DNA of 64,000 bases, from positions 310,001 through 374,000 of the forward strand of contig NZ_LUKY01000032.1 of assembly GCF_001881495.1 (NCBI RefSeq), written 5' to 3'. This DNA comes from Candidatus Rickettsiella isopodorum. GTDB taxonomy: Bacteria; Pseudomonadota; Gammaproteobacteria; Diplorickettsiales; Diplorickettsiaceae. The stretch's first letter is position 1. Every line of letters begins with the position of its first letter. Shown piece by piece: positions 30,821-39,875 of the stretch. The notes beneath the pieces were generated by a model. That model did no database searches and had not been told where the DNA came from. It was given only the letters and a program-made list of their open reading frames with translations. The position numbers were made by a program, and so were the translations under genes.

Positions 30821-32476
30821 TTAATGTAAATTTTTTTTTAAAATTTTTCCTAATGCGGATTTTTGGAGATAATTTAAAAACACAATTTCATGCGGTAATT
30901 TATAGCTAGTCAATGCAGCACGACAATCCTTTAATAGCTCATCAGATGTTAGGCTCTGATCTTTTCTTACCACGAACGCTTTAATTGCTTCGCCGGTCTT
31001 ATCCGATGGAACGCCGATAACCGCAACCTCTTTTACTTTAGGATTTTGTTGAATAACTTGTTCAATTTCTTCTGGATAAACATTAAAACCAGAAACTAAA
31101 ATGAGTTCTTTTTTACGACCCATGATAAACACGAAACCCTGATGATTGATACGCGCTAAATCACCCGTTATTAACCATCCATCCGGCGTTAATGGATACT
31201 CTACATCAGCCTGCACCCAATAATTTTGCATGACTTGAGGACCTTTCACCCAGAGCTCACCCACCTCCCCTATTTTTACTTCATTTTTTTTATTATCACG
31301 AAGACAAATATCCGTGGAAGGAAGTGGTAACCCCACATGGTCCCCTGCTACCACTAAATCCCAAGGAGGGGCACAAACAACCGGAGAAGCTTCAGTTAGA
31401 CCATATCCTTCTAATAATAATTTTCCTGTTATTTGTTTCCAGCAAATTTTAACGTGAGATTGTATTGGAGCACCACCACCTAAAGCGATTTTTAAATGCG
31501 TGAAATCTAAATTTGCAAATGCCTTATGTTTTAAGAGTGCCTTAAATAAAGTATTGACACCTAACAAGGTACTAAAATGGGTGTCCGCAAGCACTTGAAT
31601 AAGCTGTTTTATATTGCGCGCATCGGGAATTAAACAATTCTTACCTCCTAAACGCACGCACATTAAACCATTAACCATTAAAGAAAAAATATGATACAAC
31701 GGCAAAGCGGTAATAAATGTTTCTTGTCCTTCACGCAAAATAGGTCTTACCCAAGACCTTAACTGCTCTATATTCGCTAGCATGTTACGGTGAGTTAGCA
31801 TTGCACCTTTAGGGACGCCTGTCGTACCGCCAGTGTATTGTAAAAAAGCAAGGTCTTCTCTATTAATTACCACCGATGATGTTTTTAAGCTTTGACCTAT
31901 TTTTAGAATCGTTAAGAAATTAATCGGATGTATCGTTGGATCTTTTTGTTTTTGGTTTTTTATAACCCACCAAGCAGAGCTATTGACCATCCAAGATCGC
32001 GGCCAAGTCAGCATATCACCTAAGCAAGTCGTAATAATGTATTTTATAGGCGTGTTTTTTATTACATGAATGATATTAGGTAGAAAATTACTTAATATAA
32101 TTAACACTTTGGCCTGTGAATGATCGATTTGTTGAGTGAATTCGGGTACGGTATAAAATGGATTGACATTAGTCACTACCAATCCTGCTTGCAACACCCC
32201 AAAAATAGATATCATATATTGTGGACAATTAGGTAGCATGAGCGCCACTTTAGTTCCTTTGCTCAATTTTAATTCCTGTTGCAAATAAGCGGCTAAGCGG
32301 CGACTTAAATCAGCCCATTGATCATAGCTAATCGTTTGCTGAAAAAAACTTAATGCAGGCAACGAGCGAAATTTTTGACAAGCCTCTGCAAATAATCGAT
32401 CGAGTGATTGATAAATATCAGGATTAATCTCAGCAGGTATTTGTTGCTGATAACGATTCAACCAAATTTTTTCCAT
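30821..32476 (-). CDS. fadD: Long-chain fatty acid--CoA ligase FadD
   Basis: FadD activates long-chain fatty acids to acyl-CoA through an acyl-adenylate at the inner membrane. The ATP/AMP signature is YTGGTTGVPKGAML (about residue 215), followed by GYGLTEASPVVC, TGDLARINHQGF and GRKKELILVSGFNVYPEE (fatty-acid/AMP signature) and a C-terminal Lys in SALGKILKK. The N-terminus KIWLNRYQQQIPAEINPD matches E. coli FadD. The second of two adjacent ATGs (32476) has better spacing to AGGTGG. Length 551 is normal. It suggests use or remodelling of host fatty acids. Confidence 0.94.
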   Translation of the reverse strand: MEKIWLNRYQQQIPAEINPDIYQSLDRLFAEACQKFRSLPALSFFQQTISYDQWADLSRRLAAYLQQELKLSKGTKVALMLPNCPQYMISIFGVLQAGLVVTNVNPFYTVPEFTQQIDHSQAKVLIILSNFLPNIIHVIKNTPIKYIITTCLGDMLTWPRSWMVNSSAWWVIKNQKQKDPTIHPINFLTILKIGQSLKTSSVVINREDLAFLQYTGGTTGVPKGAMLTHRNMLANIEQLRSWVRPILREGQETFITALPLYHIFSLMVNGLMCVRLGGKNCLIPDARNIKQLIQVLADTHFSTLLGVNTLFKALLKHKAFANLDFTHLKIALGGGAPIQSHVKICWKQITGKLLLEGYGLTEASPVVCAPPWDLVVAGDHVGLPLPSTDICLRDNKKNEVKIGEVGELWVKGPQVMQNYWVQADVEYPLTPDGWLITGDLARINHQGFVFIMGRKKELILVSGFNVYPEEIEQVIQQNPKVKEVAVIGVPSDKTGEAIKAFVVRKDQSLTSDELLKDCRAALTSYKLPHEIVFLNYLQKSALGKILKKNLH

Positions 32477-32573
32477 CATTCACCACCTAGAAAATTAAAG
32501 GCGAGCATTCCCTATTAAGTTTTAGTATATAATGCCTACTTTATTTCGATATTAGTGACTAGGTGGACTATTT

Positions 32574-33290
32574 ATGCACAGTTTGATGGGAACATCACAA
32601 GAAGCCTTTAAATTAAAGGCGAGTCTATTCACATTGACTACTTTTCATTTATTCAGCGCCGATGCACAACTCGTTCATCAACAATTAAAGCCTTTAGTAG
32701 CGCAAACTCCCCGTTTTTTCCAACAATTACCTATTATCTTAGATTTATTTTCCTTACCTGCTGTCACCGGACCTATCGATTTCCCGGGTATTATCAGTTG
32801 CCTACGTGGTTATGGGTTAATTCCTGTAGGAGTACGTGGTGGCAATGCAGAACAACAAACATTCGCTATACAATCAGGTCTCGCTATCCTTGCCAATGTA
32901 AAAACTGAATCAACTGACACTTCGCCAAAAATAAATACTGCCTCACCTGCTATTAACTCTAAGTTGATTACTCAGCCCGTACGTTCTGGCCAACAAATCT
33001 ATGCAAAAAATAGTGATTTAATTGTCATTGCCTCAGTCAGCCCTGGAGCAGAATTGTTAGCCGATGGTAATATCCATATTTATGGGCGATTAAAGGGTCG
33101 AGCACTTGCGGGTGTAACCGGAAATCAACACGCACATATTTTCTGCCAAAATTTAGAAGCGGAACTTGTCGCAATTGCTGGCCATTATTGGCTAAGTGAA
33201 GATTTACAGGATTTACAACAAACGCTTAACAACGGCAGTGTGCATATTTCTTTAGAACAAGAACGTTTACAAATGAAACAACTCGCTTAA
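32574..33290 (+). CDS. minC: Septum site-determining protein MinC
   Basis: MinC inhibits FtsZ assembly away from midcell and is normally recruited to the membrane by MinD. The N-terminal domain (about 10-105) and C-terminal beta-helix domain (about 130-225; VRSGQQIYAKNSDLIVIA, GAELLADGNIHIYGRLKGRA, GNQHAHIFCQNLEAELVAIAG) are both intact. AGGTGG lies 7 nt before the ATG. minD and minE, which usually follow minC, are absent here; prfC on the opposite strand comes next with 20 bp between stops. Confidence 0.92.
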   Translation: MHSLMGTSQEAFKLKASLFTLTTFHLFSADAQLVHQQLKPLVAQTPRFFQQLPIILDLFSLPAVTGPIDFPGIISCLRGYGLIPVGVRGGNAEQQTFAIQSGLAILANVKTESTDTSPKINTASPAINSKLITQPVRSGQQIYAKNSDLIVIASVSPGAELLADGNIHIYGRLKGRALAGVTGNQHAHIFCQNLEAELVAIAGHYWLSEDLQDLQQTLNNGSVHISLEQERLQMKQLA

Positions 33291-33310
33291 ATAATCTTCT
33301 CTTAGAAAAG

Positions 33311-34897
33311 TTAGATCTCCTTTAATTGTGCAAAATAAATATCGGGCCAACGTTCCATAGTCAATTTCAAATTAACCCGACTGGGGGCTAAATAAATCAA
33401 ATTCTCTTTAGCATCATGTGCTAAGTTGAGAGCCACTCTATGTTGAAATTCTTTTAATTGCTTATTATCATCCGCACTCACCCAACGCGCCGCAATAATA
33501 TTAACGGCTTCATAAGCGCATTCTACTCTATATTCATGTTTTAATCGGTAAGCCACCACATCAAACTGCAAAACACCCACTGCCCCTAAGATTAATTCGC
33601 TACTGTTCAAAGGCCTAAAAATTTGTATGGCGCCTTCTTCAGATAATTGCATTAATCCTTTTAACAATGCTTTAGATTTCAATGGATCTTTTAGACGAAC
33701 GCGTTGAAATAATTCCGGAGAAAACGAGGGAATTCCGGTAAATTTTAGCGTTTCACCCAGGGTAAAACTATCACCTATCTGTATCGTACCATGGTTATGT
33801 AAACCAATAATATCGCCTGGCCATGCTTTTTCCGTTTTCACTCTGTCACCCGCCATAAAAGTCAGCGCATTATGTACCGTGATTTCACGCTGAGTTCTGA
33901 CATGAAATATTTTCATACCCGGTGTATATTTTCCAGAACATAATCGCAAAAAAGCAACCCGATCTCGATGTGCTGGATCCATATTCGCTTGAATTTTAAA
34001 TATAAATCCACTGAAATTCGCTTCTTGTGGTTGCACTATTCGAACATCTGTTTTCCTTGGCTGCGGACAAGGTGCATACGTCACAAATGCAGCTAGTAAT
34101 TCTTGCACACCAAAATTATTAATTGCTGAACCAAAAAAAACCGGTGTTAACTTTCCTGCAAGATAATCTTGCTTATTAAAATCTGAACTCGCCCCCTTAA
34201 TCAGCGCCAATTCATCTTGTAATTCATCGAATAAAACACCCACTCGTTCTTTTACCTTAGGATGATTAAGACCTGTAAAACATTCACTTTCTCTACGTTT
34301 TAAATTACTTGACGAAACATAAAAATAAACCTTATCTTCTAAGGTATGATAAATACCCTTAAATTGTTTTCCCATTCCTATAGGCCAAGTGATGGGGGCA
34401 CAAGCAATCCCCAAAGTCGATTCAATATCATCTAATAATTCAATAGGTGTGCGCGCTTCTCTATCCATCTTATTAATAAAAGTCAAAATGGGAATCTGGC
34501 GTAAACGACAAATCTCTAATAATTTTTTTGTTCGCGGTTCGACACCTTTAGCTGCATCAATGACCATTAAGGCAGAATCGACTGCCGTTAAAGTGCGATA
34601 GGTATCCTCAGAGAAATCAGCATGACCAGGCGTATCTAATAAATTAAAAATACAATCTTGATAAGGAAATTGCATCACGGAAGTTGTGACAGAGATTCCC
34701 CGTTCTTTTTCTAAGGCCATCCAATCCGAGGTAGCATGGTGTGCGGCTTTACGGGCTTTGACTGTTCCAGCAAGCTGTATGACACCACCCCACAACAAAA
34801 GCTTCTCTGTCAATGTCGTCTTACCTGCATCCGGATGAGAAATAATTGCAAATGTTCTTCTAGATAAAATTTCTGCCGAATACGATGCGTCTGACAT
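33311..34897 (-). CDS. prfC: Peptide chain release factor 3
   Basis: RF3 is the GTPase that recycles RF1 and RF2 from the ribosome after termination. G1 is [16 protein letters not shown]2 lies around [12 protein letters not shown]3 [14 protein letters not shown] and G4 NKMD; the EF-Tu-like domain II and RF3-specific C-terminal domain follow ([14 protein letters not shown]-like region, [10 protein letters not shown]). Length 528 is normal. It is a single gene, convergent with minC. Confidence 0.95.
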   Translation of the reverse strand: MSDASYSAEILSRRTFAIISHPDAGKTTLTEKLLLWGGVIQLAGTVKARKAAHHATSDWMALEKERGISVTTSVMQFPYQDCIFNLLDTPGHADFSEDTYRTLTAVDSALMVIDAAKGVEPRTKKLLEICRLRQIPILTFINKMDREARTPIELLDDIESTLGIACAPITWPIGMGKQFKGIYHTLEDKVYFYVSSSNLKRRESECFTGLNHPKVKERVGVLFDELQDELALIKGASSDFNKQDYLAGKLTPVFFGSAINNFGVQELLAAFVTYAPCPQPRKTDVRIVQPQEANFSGFIFKIQANMDPAHRDRVAFLRLCSGKYTPGMKIFHVRTQREITVHNALTFMAGDRVKTEKAWPGDIIGLHNHGTIQIGDSFTLGETLKFTGIPSFSPELFQRVRLKDPLKSKALLKGLMQLSEEGAIQIFRPLNSSELILGAVGVLQFDVVAYRLKHEYRVECAYEAVNIIAARWVSADDNKQLKEFQHRVALNLAHDAKENLIYLAPSRVNLKLTMERWPDIYFAQLKEI

Positions 34898-34928
34898 ATA
34901 AGACCCTATGGATTTAAATATTAAAACT

Positions 34929-34949
34929 AACCCTTATTTTAAAAGGGTT
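34929..34949. other. Hairpin upstream of prfC
   Basis: AACCCTT and AAGGGTT form a 7-bp stem with an AT-only loop between prfC and the tRNA-Ser gene. It is on the leader side of prfC and is not downstream of any gene, so it may be part of the prfC leader rather than a terminator. Confidence 0.35.
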
Positions 34950-35052
34950 GTTATTGTATACGAAATTACGTTGCCGTTTTCATCTAATTCATCGGTTCTT
35001 GATAATGCCAATTGCCAAATTAAGTATTCTAGTTTAACCTGGCAACTTTCTG

Positions 35053-35142
35053 GGAGAGGTGTCCGAGCGGCTTAAGGAGCACGCCTGGAAAGTGTGTGTA
35101 GGTTTATCCCTACCGCGGGTTCGAATCCCGCTCTCTCCGCCA
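35053..35142 (+). tRNA. tRNA-Ser (anticodon GGA), CCA encoded
   Basis: The acceptor arms GGAGAGG and TCTCTCC pair over 7 bp (one G-U), the anticodon stem CACGC/GTGTG encloses CTGGAAA, and the long variable arm (TGTAGGTTTATCCCTACC region) marks a type II tRNA. The T arm GCGGG-TTCGAAT-CCCGC is perfect, and CCA is encoded. It decodes UCU/UCC. It is directly followed by the SRP RNA gene. Confidence 0.97.
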
Positions 35143-35143
35143 A

Positions 35144-35258
35144 TGGTGGTTATATCGGTCCCTTCGCAACGCAAAGCAGCGAACCCCGTCAGATCCGGAA
35201 GGAAGCAGCGGTAGTTGTCCATGCGGGTGCCGAGGTGTGGCTGCTATAACCGCCTCCA
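35144..35258 (+). ncRNA. ffs: 4.5S RNA of the signal recognition particle
   Basis: The conserved SRP domain IV core GTCAGATCCGGAAGGAAGCA is present, and the opposite strand of the helix GTGCCGAGGTGTGGC follows. The ends TGGTGGTTATA and TATAACCGCCTCCA pair with one bulge to close the hairpin. Ffh binds the GGAA/AGCA internal loops. The RNA begins one or two bases after the CCA end of tRNA-Ser, so both may be cut from one precursor; the exact ends are estimated from pairing. Confidence 0.95.
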
Positions 35259-35292
35259 TTAACGATCTGACGATCGGGTCAAGGTGGTTCTT

Positions 35293-36864
35293 ATGAGTTA
35301 TCAAGTCCTTGCGCGAAAATATCGACCTCAGTCATTCGAACAGTTAATTGGTCAAGAATCCACTTGTCGCATCCTAAAAAATGCACTGCATACACAACGA
35401 ATCCATCATGCTTATCTTTTTACCGGTACACGTGGAGTTGGAAAAACAACCTTAGCACGTTTACTCGCCAAATGTTTAAATTGTCAAACCCAGATCACAC
35501 CTGAGCCTTGTAATCAATGTGTTCCATGTCAATCGATTAATACGAATCGTTTTACCGATCTTATTGAAGTCGATGCTGCTTCACGCACCAAAGTAGAGGA
35601 TACTCGTGATTTACTGGCTGATGTCCATTATGCGCCTAGTCAAGGCCGCTATAAAATTTACCTTATTGATGAAGTGCATATGCTTTCTTCACATAGTTTT
35701 AATGCCTTATTAAAAACGCTTGAAGAACCTCCACCTCATGCCATTTTTTTACTAGCGACTACCGATCCACAACGCTTACCTGCCACGATACTTTCACGTT
35801 GCCTACAGTTTCACTTAAAAATTATTTCTGTCGCACAAATTAGCGATCATCTCGCTTATGTTCTAAAAAATGAAAAAATTCCTTATGAACCCGCGGCACT
35901 GTCACCGCTTGCCAAAGCGGCACGAGGTAGTTTACGTGACGCACTAAGTTTATTAGATCAAGCGATTGCTTATACCAATCAACCTCTCACAAAACAGGAT
36001 GTCCACACCTTACTCGGCCATGTTACTAACACTGAAGTCACTAGTTTACTTGAAGCCTTGATTTTAGAAGATACCTTTCAGCTCTGGTCTCTGGTCGAAA
36101 AATTAAACGAACTAGCCGTTGATTTTTCATGCGTTATTGATGAGCTCCTCATTTTTTTACATGATATGGCGCTGAGTCAACGGTTTAAGAGTGAAGCAAA
36201 CTATACCCAACCCGTCATCGATTTAGCTGAAAAATTTTCACCCGAAGACATACAACTTTATTATCAAATTGCTTTATTAAGTCGACGCGATATAACGCTA
36301 GCACCCACACCACGACTGGGTTTTGAGATGATGTTACTTAGGTTGCTGGCGTTTAAACCCGCTATTCCGCAGGCAGACCCTTATCGCCTAACAAAACCAG
36401 CTCCTCCACCTACGGTAACAGCAAAAAAACAAACAACTGCGCACAAAGTAGAGAAAGTAATCGTGCAAAAATCCAAAAAAGCCTTACACTGGCCTGCACT
36501 GATTAAACAATTGAACCTAACGGGCTTAACCTATGCCCTCGCCCAGCAATGCGTCTTACAATCTTATCAAAGCAACCACATTTCTTTATGCCTAGACCCT
36601 AAACAAGCCGCACTACGCAGCATTAAACAAGAAACCAAGTTAGCGCAAGCACTTTCGGATTATTTTGAGAAACCAACCACATTAGCGATTATCCTTGGTG
36701 ATGCTAGTTTATTGACTCCTGCGCGTCTCGATCAACAGCACAAATCACAGCGTTTAGAACAGACGACAGAAGCTCTGCAGAAAGATCCTGCTATTCAAGC
36801 GATTATGCAAACATTCGATGCTAAACTACAGCCTGAGTCTATTCAGCTTTTGGATGAAGATTGA
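35293..36864 (+). CDS. dnaX: DNA polymerase III subunits gamma/tau
   Basis: DnaX is the clamp-loader ATPase and, as tau, dimerises the polymerase core. The AAA+ domain has Walker A GTRGVGKTT, a four-Cys zinc module (CLNCQ, CNQCVPC) and DEVHMLS as Walker B, followed by domains III-V; the tau C-terminus runs to residue 523. The ATG at 35293 has AAGG upstream and matches the usual MSYQVLARKYRP start. An in-frame A7 run (A AAA AAA) at codons 377-379 is a possible minus-one slip site. It is followed by ybaB and recR in the classic order. Confidence 0.95.
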   Translation: MSYQVLARKYRPQSFEQLIGQESTCRILKNALHTQRIHHAYLFTGTRGVGKTTLARLLAKCLNCQTQITPEPCNQCVPCQSINTNRFTDLIEVDAASRTKVEDTRDLLADVHYAPSQGRYKIYLIDEVHMLSSHSFNALLKTLEEPPPHAIFLLATTDPQRLPATILSRCLQFHLKIISVAQISDHLAYVLKNEKIPYEPAALSPLAKAARGSLRDALSLLDQAIAYTNQPLTKQDVHTLLGHVTNTEVTSLLEALILEDTFQLWSLVEKLNELAVDFSCVIDELLIFLHDMALSQRFKSEANYTQPVIDLAEKFSPEDIQLYYQIALLSRRDITLAPTPRLGFEMMLLRLLAFKPAIPQADPYRLTKPAPPPTVTAKKQTTAHKVEKVIVQKSKKALHWPALIKQLNLTGLTYALAQQCVLQSYQSNHISLCLDPKQAALRSIKQETKLAQALSDYFEKPTTLAIILGDASLLTPARLDQQHKSQRLEQTTEALQKDPAIQAIMQTFDAKLQPESIQLLDED

Positions 36865-36887
36865 ATAGACTCCCATATAAACCCATT

Positions 36888-36920
36888 GCACTTCAAGATG
36901 CGAACCAGTATCTTGAAGTG
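36888..36920. repeat. Palindromic repeat, family P, copy 4 (best palindrome)
   Basis: CACTTCAAGAT and ATCTTGAAGTG form a perfect 11-bp stem around a 10-nt loop, 24 bp after the dnaX stop. A single arm (GCATCTTCAAAT) recurs at about 37049-37060. No U-tract follows. Confidence 0.6.
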
Positions 36921-37108
36921 ACTTCATCTTATCGATGGAGATTCTCAAGCAGAGAGGCAAATTCTCTATTTGAGTAGCTAGTCCAGGTGGTTTAGCTTAG
37001 ATAACCTATAACCAGATGTATATCGCTCAAAAAATAGTGTAAAAATTTGCATCTTCAAATACAGGTGGTATAAACCAATAAAGTTGATCCTACAAAGAGG
37101 AAAATAAG

Positions 37109-37450
37109 ATGAATATGAAAGTTGACCTAGATACGCTTTTAAAACAAGCACAAGACATGCAATCCAAAATGCAATCTGCTCAAGCCGAACTAGCACAAAT
37201 AGTGGTTACCGGAGAAGCAGGTGGTGGTATGGTTAAAGTTATCATGGATGGCCGACACATGGTGAAATCCATTTGGCTGGACCCCGCCTCATTACAAGAA
37301 CCGAAAGAATTTGTAGAAGAATTGCTTGTAGGCGCATTTAATTCCGCATTAAAAGAAATTGAACAAGCATCACGTCAAAAATTAAATGACTTAACAAGTC
37401 TTATGCAAACTAAATTTAGTAGTGATATCGCAACACCGACGATTGAATAA
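37109..37450 (+). CDS. ybaB: Nucleoid-associated protein YbaB/EbfC
   Basis: This is a small dimeric DNA-binding protein (113 residues) that lies between dnaX and recR in most bacteria. The family pattern LLKQAQDMQSKMQSAQAEL followed by TGEAGGGMVKVIMDGRH and a C-terminal helical tail is clear. GAGG lies 8 nt before the ATG. About 245 bp separate it from dnaX, longer than usual, with family P repeats inside. Confidence 0.94.
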   Translation: MNMKVDLDTLLKQAQDMQSKMQSAQAELAQIVVTGEAGGGMVKVIMDGRHMVKSIWLDPASLQEPKEFVEELLVGAFNSALKEIEQASRQKLNDLTSLMQTKFSSDIATPTIE

Positions 37451-37464
37451 TAGACGCTTAGGCA

Positions 37465-37560
37465 TTGGATTTTTGGCCGTATCGTGTAATAAAGCAAGCA
37501 AAATGTATTAATCCTATGTGGATTACAAGTTGAGCAGCAAACCGGACAAAAATTTACGTA
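37465..37560 (+). repeat. Dispersed repeat, family M, copy D
   Basis: Begins TTGGATTTTTGGCCGTATCG and ends CAGCAAACCGGACAAAAATT followed by TACGTAC. It shares with copy C the block around GTGGATTACAAGTTGA. It separates ybaB from recR. Confidence 0.65.
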
Positions 37561-37607
37561 CAAAAAAGATAGAATTTAGTATTCGTAATATAGAATAGGT
37601 GTGAAAT

Positions 37608-38204
37608 ATGGCTTTTAGCCCTTTGATAACACAATTGATTGCACAATTTTGTTGCTTGCCGGGAATAGGGCCTAAATCCGCACAGCGTATGGTTTTTCAT
37701 TTGCTTGAAAGAGCACGCTCGGATGGTTTAGCGCTGGCAAAAATTATAGAACAAGCCATTCAAGAAGTTGGAAATTGCGAACAATGTAGAAACTTAAGTG
37801 AAACGCCTATTTGCACGTTATGTTCAAGTTTAAATCGAGATAGCAGTCTACTTTGTGTTGTTGAAACGCCGGTTGATGTACTTGCTATTGAACAAACGGC
37901 CAGCTATCGCGGTTATTATTTTGTTCTAATGGGACGATTGTCGCCACTCGATGGCGTGGGCCCTGAAGAGCTGGGTATTAAACATTTTATTCAGCGCATT
38001 AACACTCGACCTCCCCAAGAAATTATTTTAGCGACTAACCCCACTGTAGAAGGCGAAGCAACAGCACACTATCTCACTGAACTAATTAAGGAAAAAGGTA
38101 TTAAGATCAGTCGCATTGCGCATGGTGTTCCATTAGGTAGCGAGCTAGAGTTTATTGATAATCATACGCTAGCTCGATCATTGTTTGCACGCGTCACTGT
38201 TTAA
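37608..38204 (+). CDS. recR: Recombination protein RecR
   Basis: RecR works with RecF and RecO in loading RecA at gaps. The 198 residues contain an N-terminal helix-hairpin-helix (LPGIGPKSAQRM), the C4 zinc finger (CEQCRNLSETPICTLC, about 57-72) and a Toprim domain (VVETPVDVLAIEQT, GEATAHYL). AGGTG lies upstream of the ATG. Length and position after ybaB are typical. Confidence 0.96.
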   Translation: MAFSPLITQLIAQFCCLPGIGPKSAQRMVFHLLERARSDGLALAKIIEQAIQEVGNCEQCRNLSETPICTLCSSLNRDSSLLCVVETPVDVLAIEQTASYRGYYFVLMGRLSPLDGVGPEELGIKHFIQRINTRPPQEIILATNPTVEGEATAHYLTELIKEKGIKISRIAHGVPLGSELEFIDNHTLARSLFARVTV

Positions 38205-38217
38205 CAGATTGACCATA

Positions 38218-38240
38218 CTGGATATGGCTAGCCTATCCAG
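38218..38240. terminator. Hairpin between convergent recR and the unknown 271-aa gene
   Basis: CTGGATA and TATCCAG form a 7-bp stem around TGGCTAGCC, whose GGCTAGCC part is itself self-complementary. There is no U-tract, so it may reduce read-through or be a protein-binding palindrome. Confidence 0.35.
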
Positions 38241-38255
38241 ATGACAATCCATTCA

Positions 38256-39071
38256 TTAAAGACCCAGTGATTTTTGTGTTTCCGGGAAAAATGGAACCTC
38301 ATCTTGGTTACTTTGGAAAAAAATAACGCTTCTACGAGTTTGAAAAGATGAAGCAAGACAAGCTTGCTGATTACTACGCTCTTCTGCTTGCAAATAGCGC
38401 TGATAAACTTCGCTTAGAGGTAAGTCAGGATGACGAAGACGATCGCGTGTTAATAAGAAAAATTTTTCTCCGATAGTCTCTTTTATTTTTTCGCAATTAA
38501 CAGTTTTCTTATAAGCGGGATTTGTGATAAAACTTTTTTCGTTAATGCCTAAAGCAAAAGCGACAAATGCGGAAGGTATAGCCCCTATAATACACCTCGG
38601 ATCGACCTTAGAAATAATAGCGTAATCTACCCCCTCATTGATCTCTTCTGTATAACCTGCAACAAACTGTTTGTTTAATAAATTTTCTTCACACAAAGGA
38701 ATACTTTGTATATTTTTTTCACTGGTATCGATCAAATAAATATATCCATAAGTCCCAGCAGAAAACTGCTCATATTCCAGGCCCGTTAGTTCATTGCGAT
38801 TACAATAAGTATTAGATGCACAAATAAAATCAGGATAGTATCGTTTAATGTAGGGTAAACTGGCTAACACACTTATCTCATCCTGCTGCGTAAAACCATT
38901 GGTAAACACATTATTTAAGGATTCTATTAAGTGCAATTGTTTATCAAAAGCTTCTCCGCGCAATAAAAATCCATTTTTTGGGCCATAGGAAATGATAACC
39001 TTATCTTGATTATGGTGAGACAATTCAAAGGAAGTTTCAGGCAGTTGTCGATCGGCAGAAATATTTTCCAT
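38256..39071 (-). CDS. Unknown protein with ADP-ribosyltransferase-like pattern (271 aa)
   Basis: No close family is recognised, but the order of motifs resembles cholera/pertussis-type ADP-ribosyltransferases. An Arg in GFLLRGEAF (about residue 38) is followed by VFTNGF (55-60), a possible Ser strand FICASNT (82-88), the beta-strand YIYLID (110-115), and acidic residues in TEEINEGVDY (141-150), before KVDPRCIIGA (155-164), which resembles the IPYSQIYGW segment of cholera toxin A. A canonical E-x-E pair is not clear. There is no signal peptide. The gene is AT-rich and convergent to recR, with AAGGA about 11 nt before the ATG. It could be a secreted effector; this is a hypothesis from pattern reading. 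Confidence 0.55.
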   Translation of the reverse strand: MENISADRQLPETSFELSHHNQDKVIISYGPKNGFLLRGEAFDKQLHLIESLNNVFTNGFTQQDEISVLASLPYIKRYYPDFICASNTYCNRNELTGLEYEQFSAGTYGYIYLIDTSEKNIQSIPLCEENLLNKQFVAGYTEEINEGVDYAIISKVDPRCIIGAIPSAFVAFALGINEKSFITNPAYKKTVNCEKIKETIGEKFFLLTRDRLRHPDLPLSEVYQRYLQAEERSNQQACLASSFQTRRSVIFFQSNQDEVPFFPETQKSLGL

Positions 39072-39255
39072 GATAATTATTATCCTTTTGTTTAAGTATA
39101 AAACACTTAAATAGGTTAACAGAATAAAAAAATATTGGGAAGATTAAAATTAAATACTTTAATTTTAAAAAAATTTAAAGATATATCCTCACCTTATTAT
39201 TAATTTTAAACTTTTAAACGCGGCTAATAAAGTGAGCATACTATTTAAAGAGGAT

Positions 39256-39612
39256 TTAAGCTAAGGCTTGCTTGGCTTTTTCAACGAGCTGTGCAAAAGT
39301 AGCTTTATCAGTAATCGCTAAATCCGCTAAAATTTTACGATCAACCGCGATTTCTGCCTTACTAAGACCCGCAATAAAGCGACTATAAATCATACCCTCT
39401 TCACGTACTGCGGCATTAATACGCACTATCCAGAGTGCACGAAAATCACGTTTCTTTTGCTTTCTATCACGATAAGCATATTGACCTGCTTTTGTTACTG
39501 CTTGCTTCGCCGCTCGGATAACACGGCTGCGTGCACCTCTATAACCTTTGGCTGCTTTTATAATTTTTTTATGTCGGGCTCTTGCAGTCACCCCACGTTT
39601 CACTCTTGGCAT
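39256..39612 (-). CDS. rplT: 50S ribosomal protein L20
   Basis: L20 is an early assembly protein of the large subunit and, in E. coli, a translational repressor of rpmI-rplT. The 118 residues start [18 protein letters not shown], with the family core [14 protein letters not shown] and [17 protein letters not shown]. It is the last gene of thrS-infC-rpmI-rplT. Confidence 0.97.
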   Translation of the reverse strand: MPRVKRGVTARARHKKIIKAAKGYRGARSRVIRAAKQAVTKAGQYAYRDRKQKKRDFRALWIVRINAAVREEGMIYSRFIAGLSKAEIAVDRKILADLAITDKATFAQLVEKAKQALA

Positions 39613-39645
39613 CGTCTTTAACCTCTTTAATAATCTTTTGTTTTC

Positions 39646-39840
39646 TTAAGAACCTTGTAACAGTCGTTCGACTGCACGTACGTCACTGGGATTAACTAAA
39701 TTTGTATGACGCAAGTGGCGCTTGCGTTTACTATCTTTCTTAGTAAGAATATGGTTATGATGTGATTGTGCACATTTATAACCTTTAGCTGTAGGTTTAA
39801 AGCGCTTTGCAGCACCTCGGTGACTTTTTAACTTAGGCAT
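39646..39840 (-). CDS. rpmI: 50S ribosomal protein L35
   Basis: The 64-residue protein begins [20 protein letters not shown] and is strongly basic, with [19 protein letters not shown] typical of L35. It lies 33 bp upstream of rplT and 35 bp downstream of infC in the conserved operon. Confidence 0.96.
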   Translation of the reverse strand: MPKLKSHRGAAKRFKPTAKGYKCAQSHHNHILTKKDSKRKRHLRHTNLVNPSDVRAVERLLQGS

Positions 39841-39875
39841 AGAATCTACTCCGCTATTACTGATATATTTTTTAG

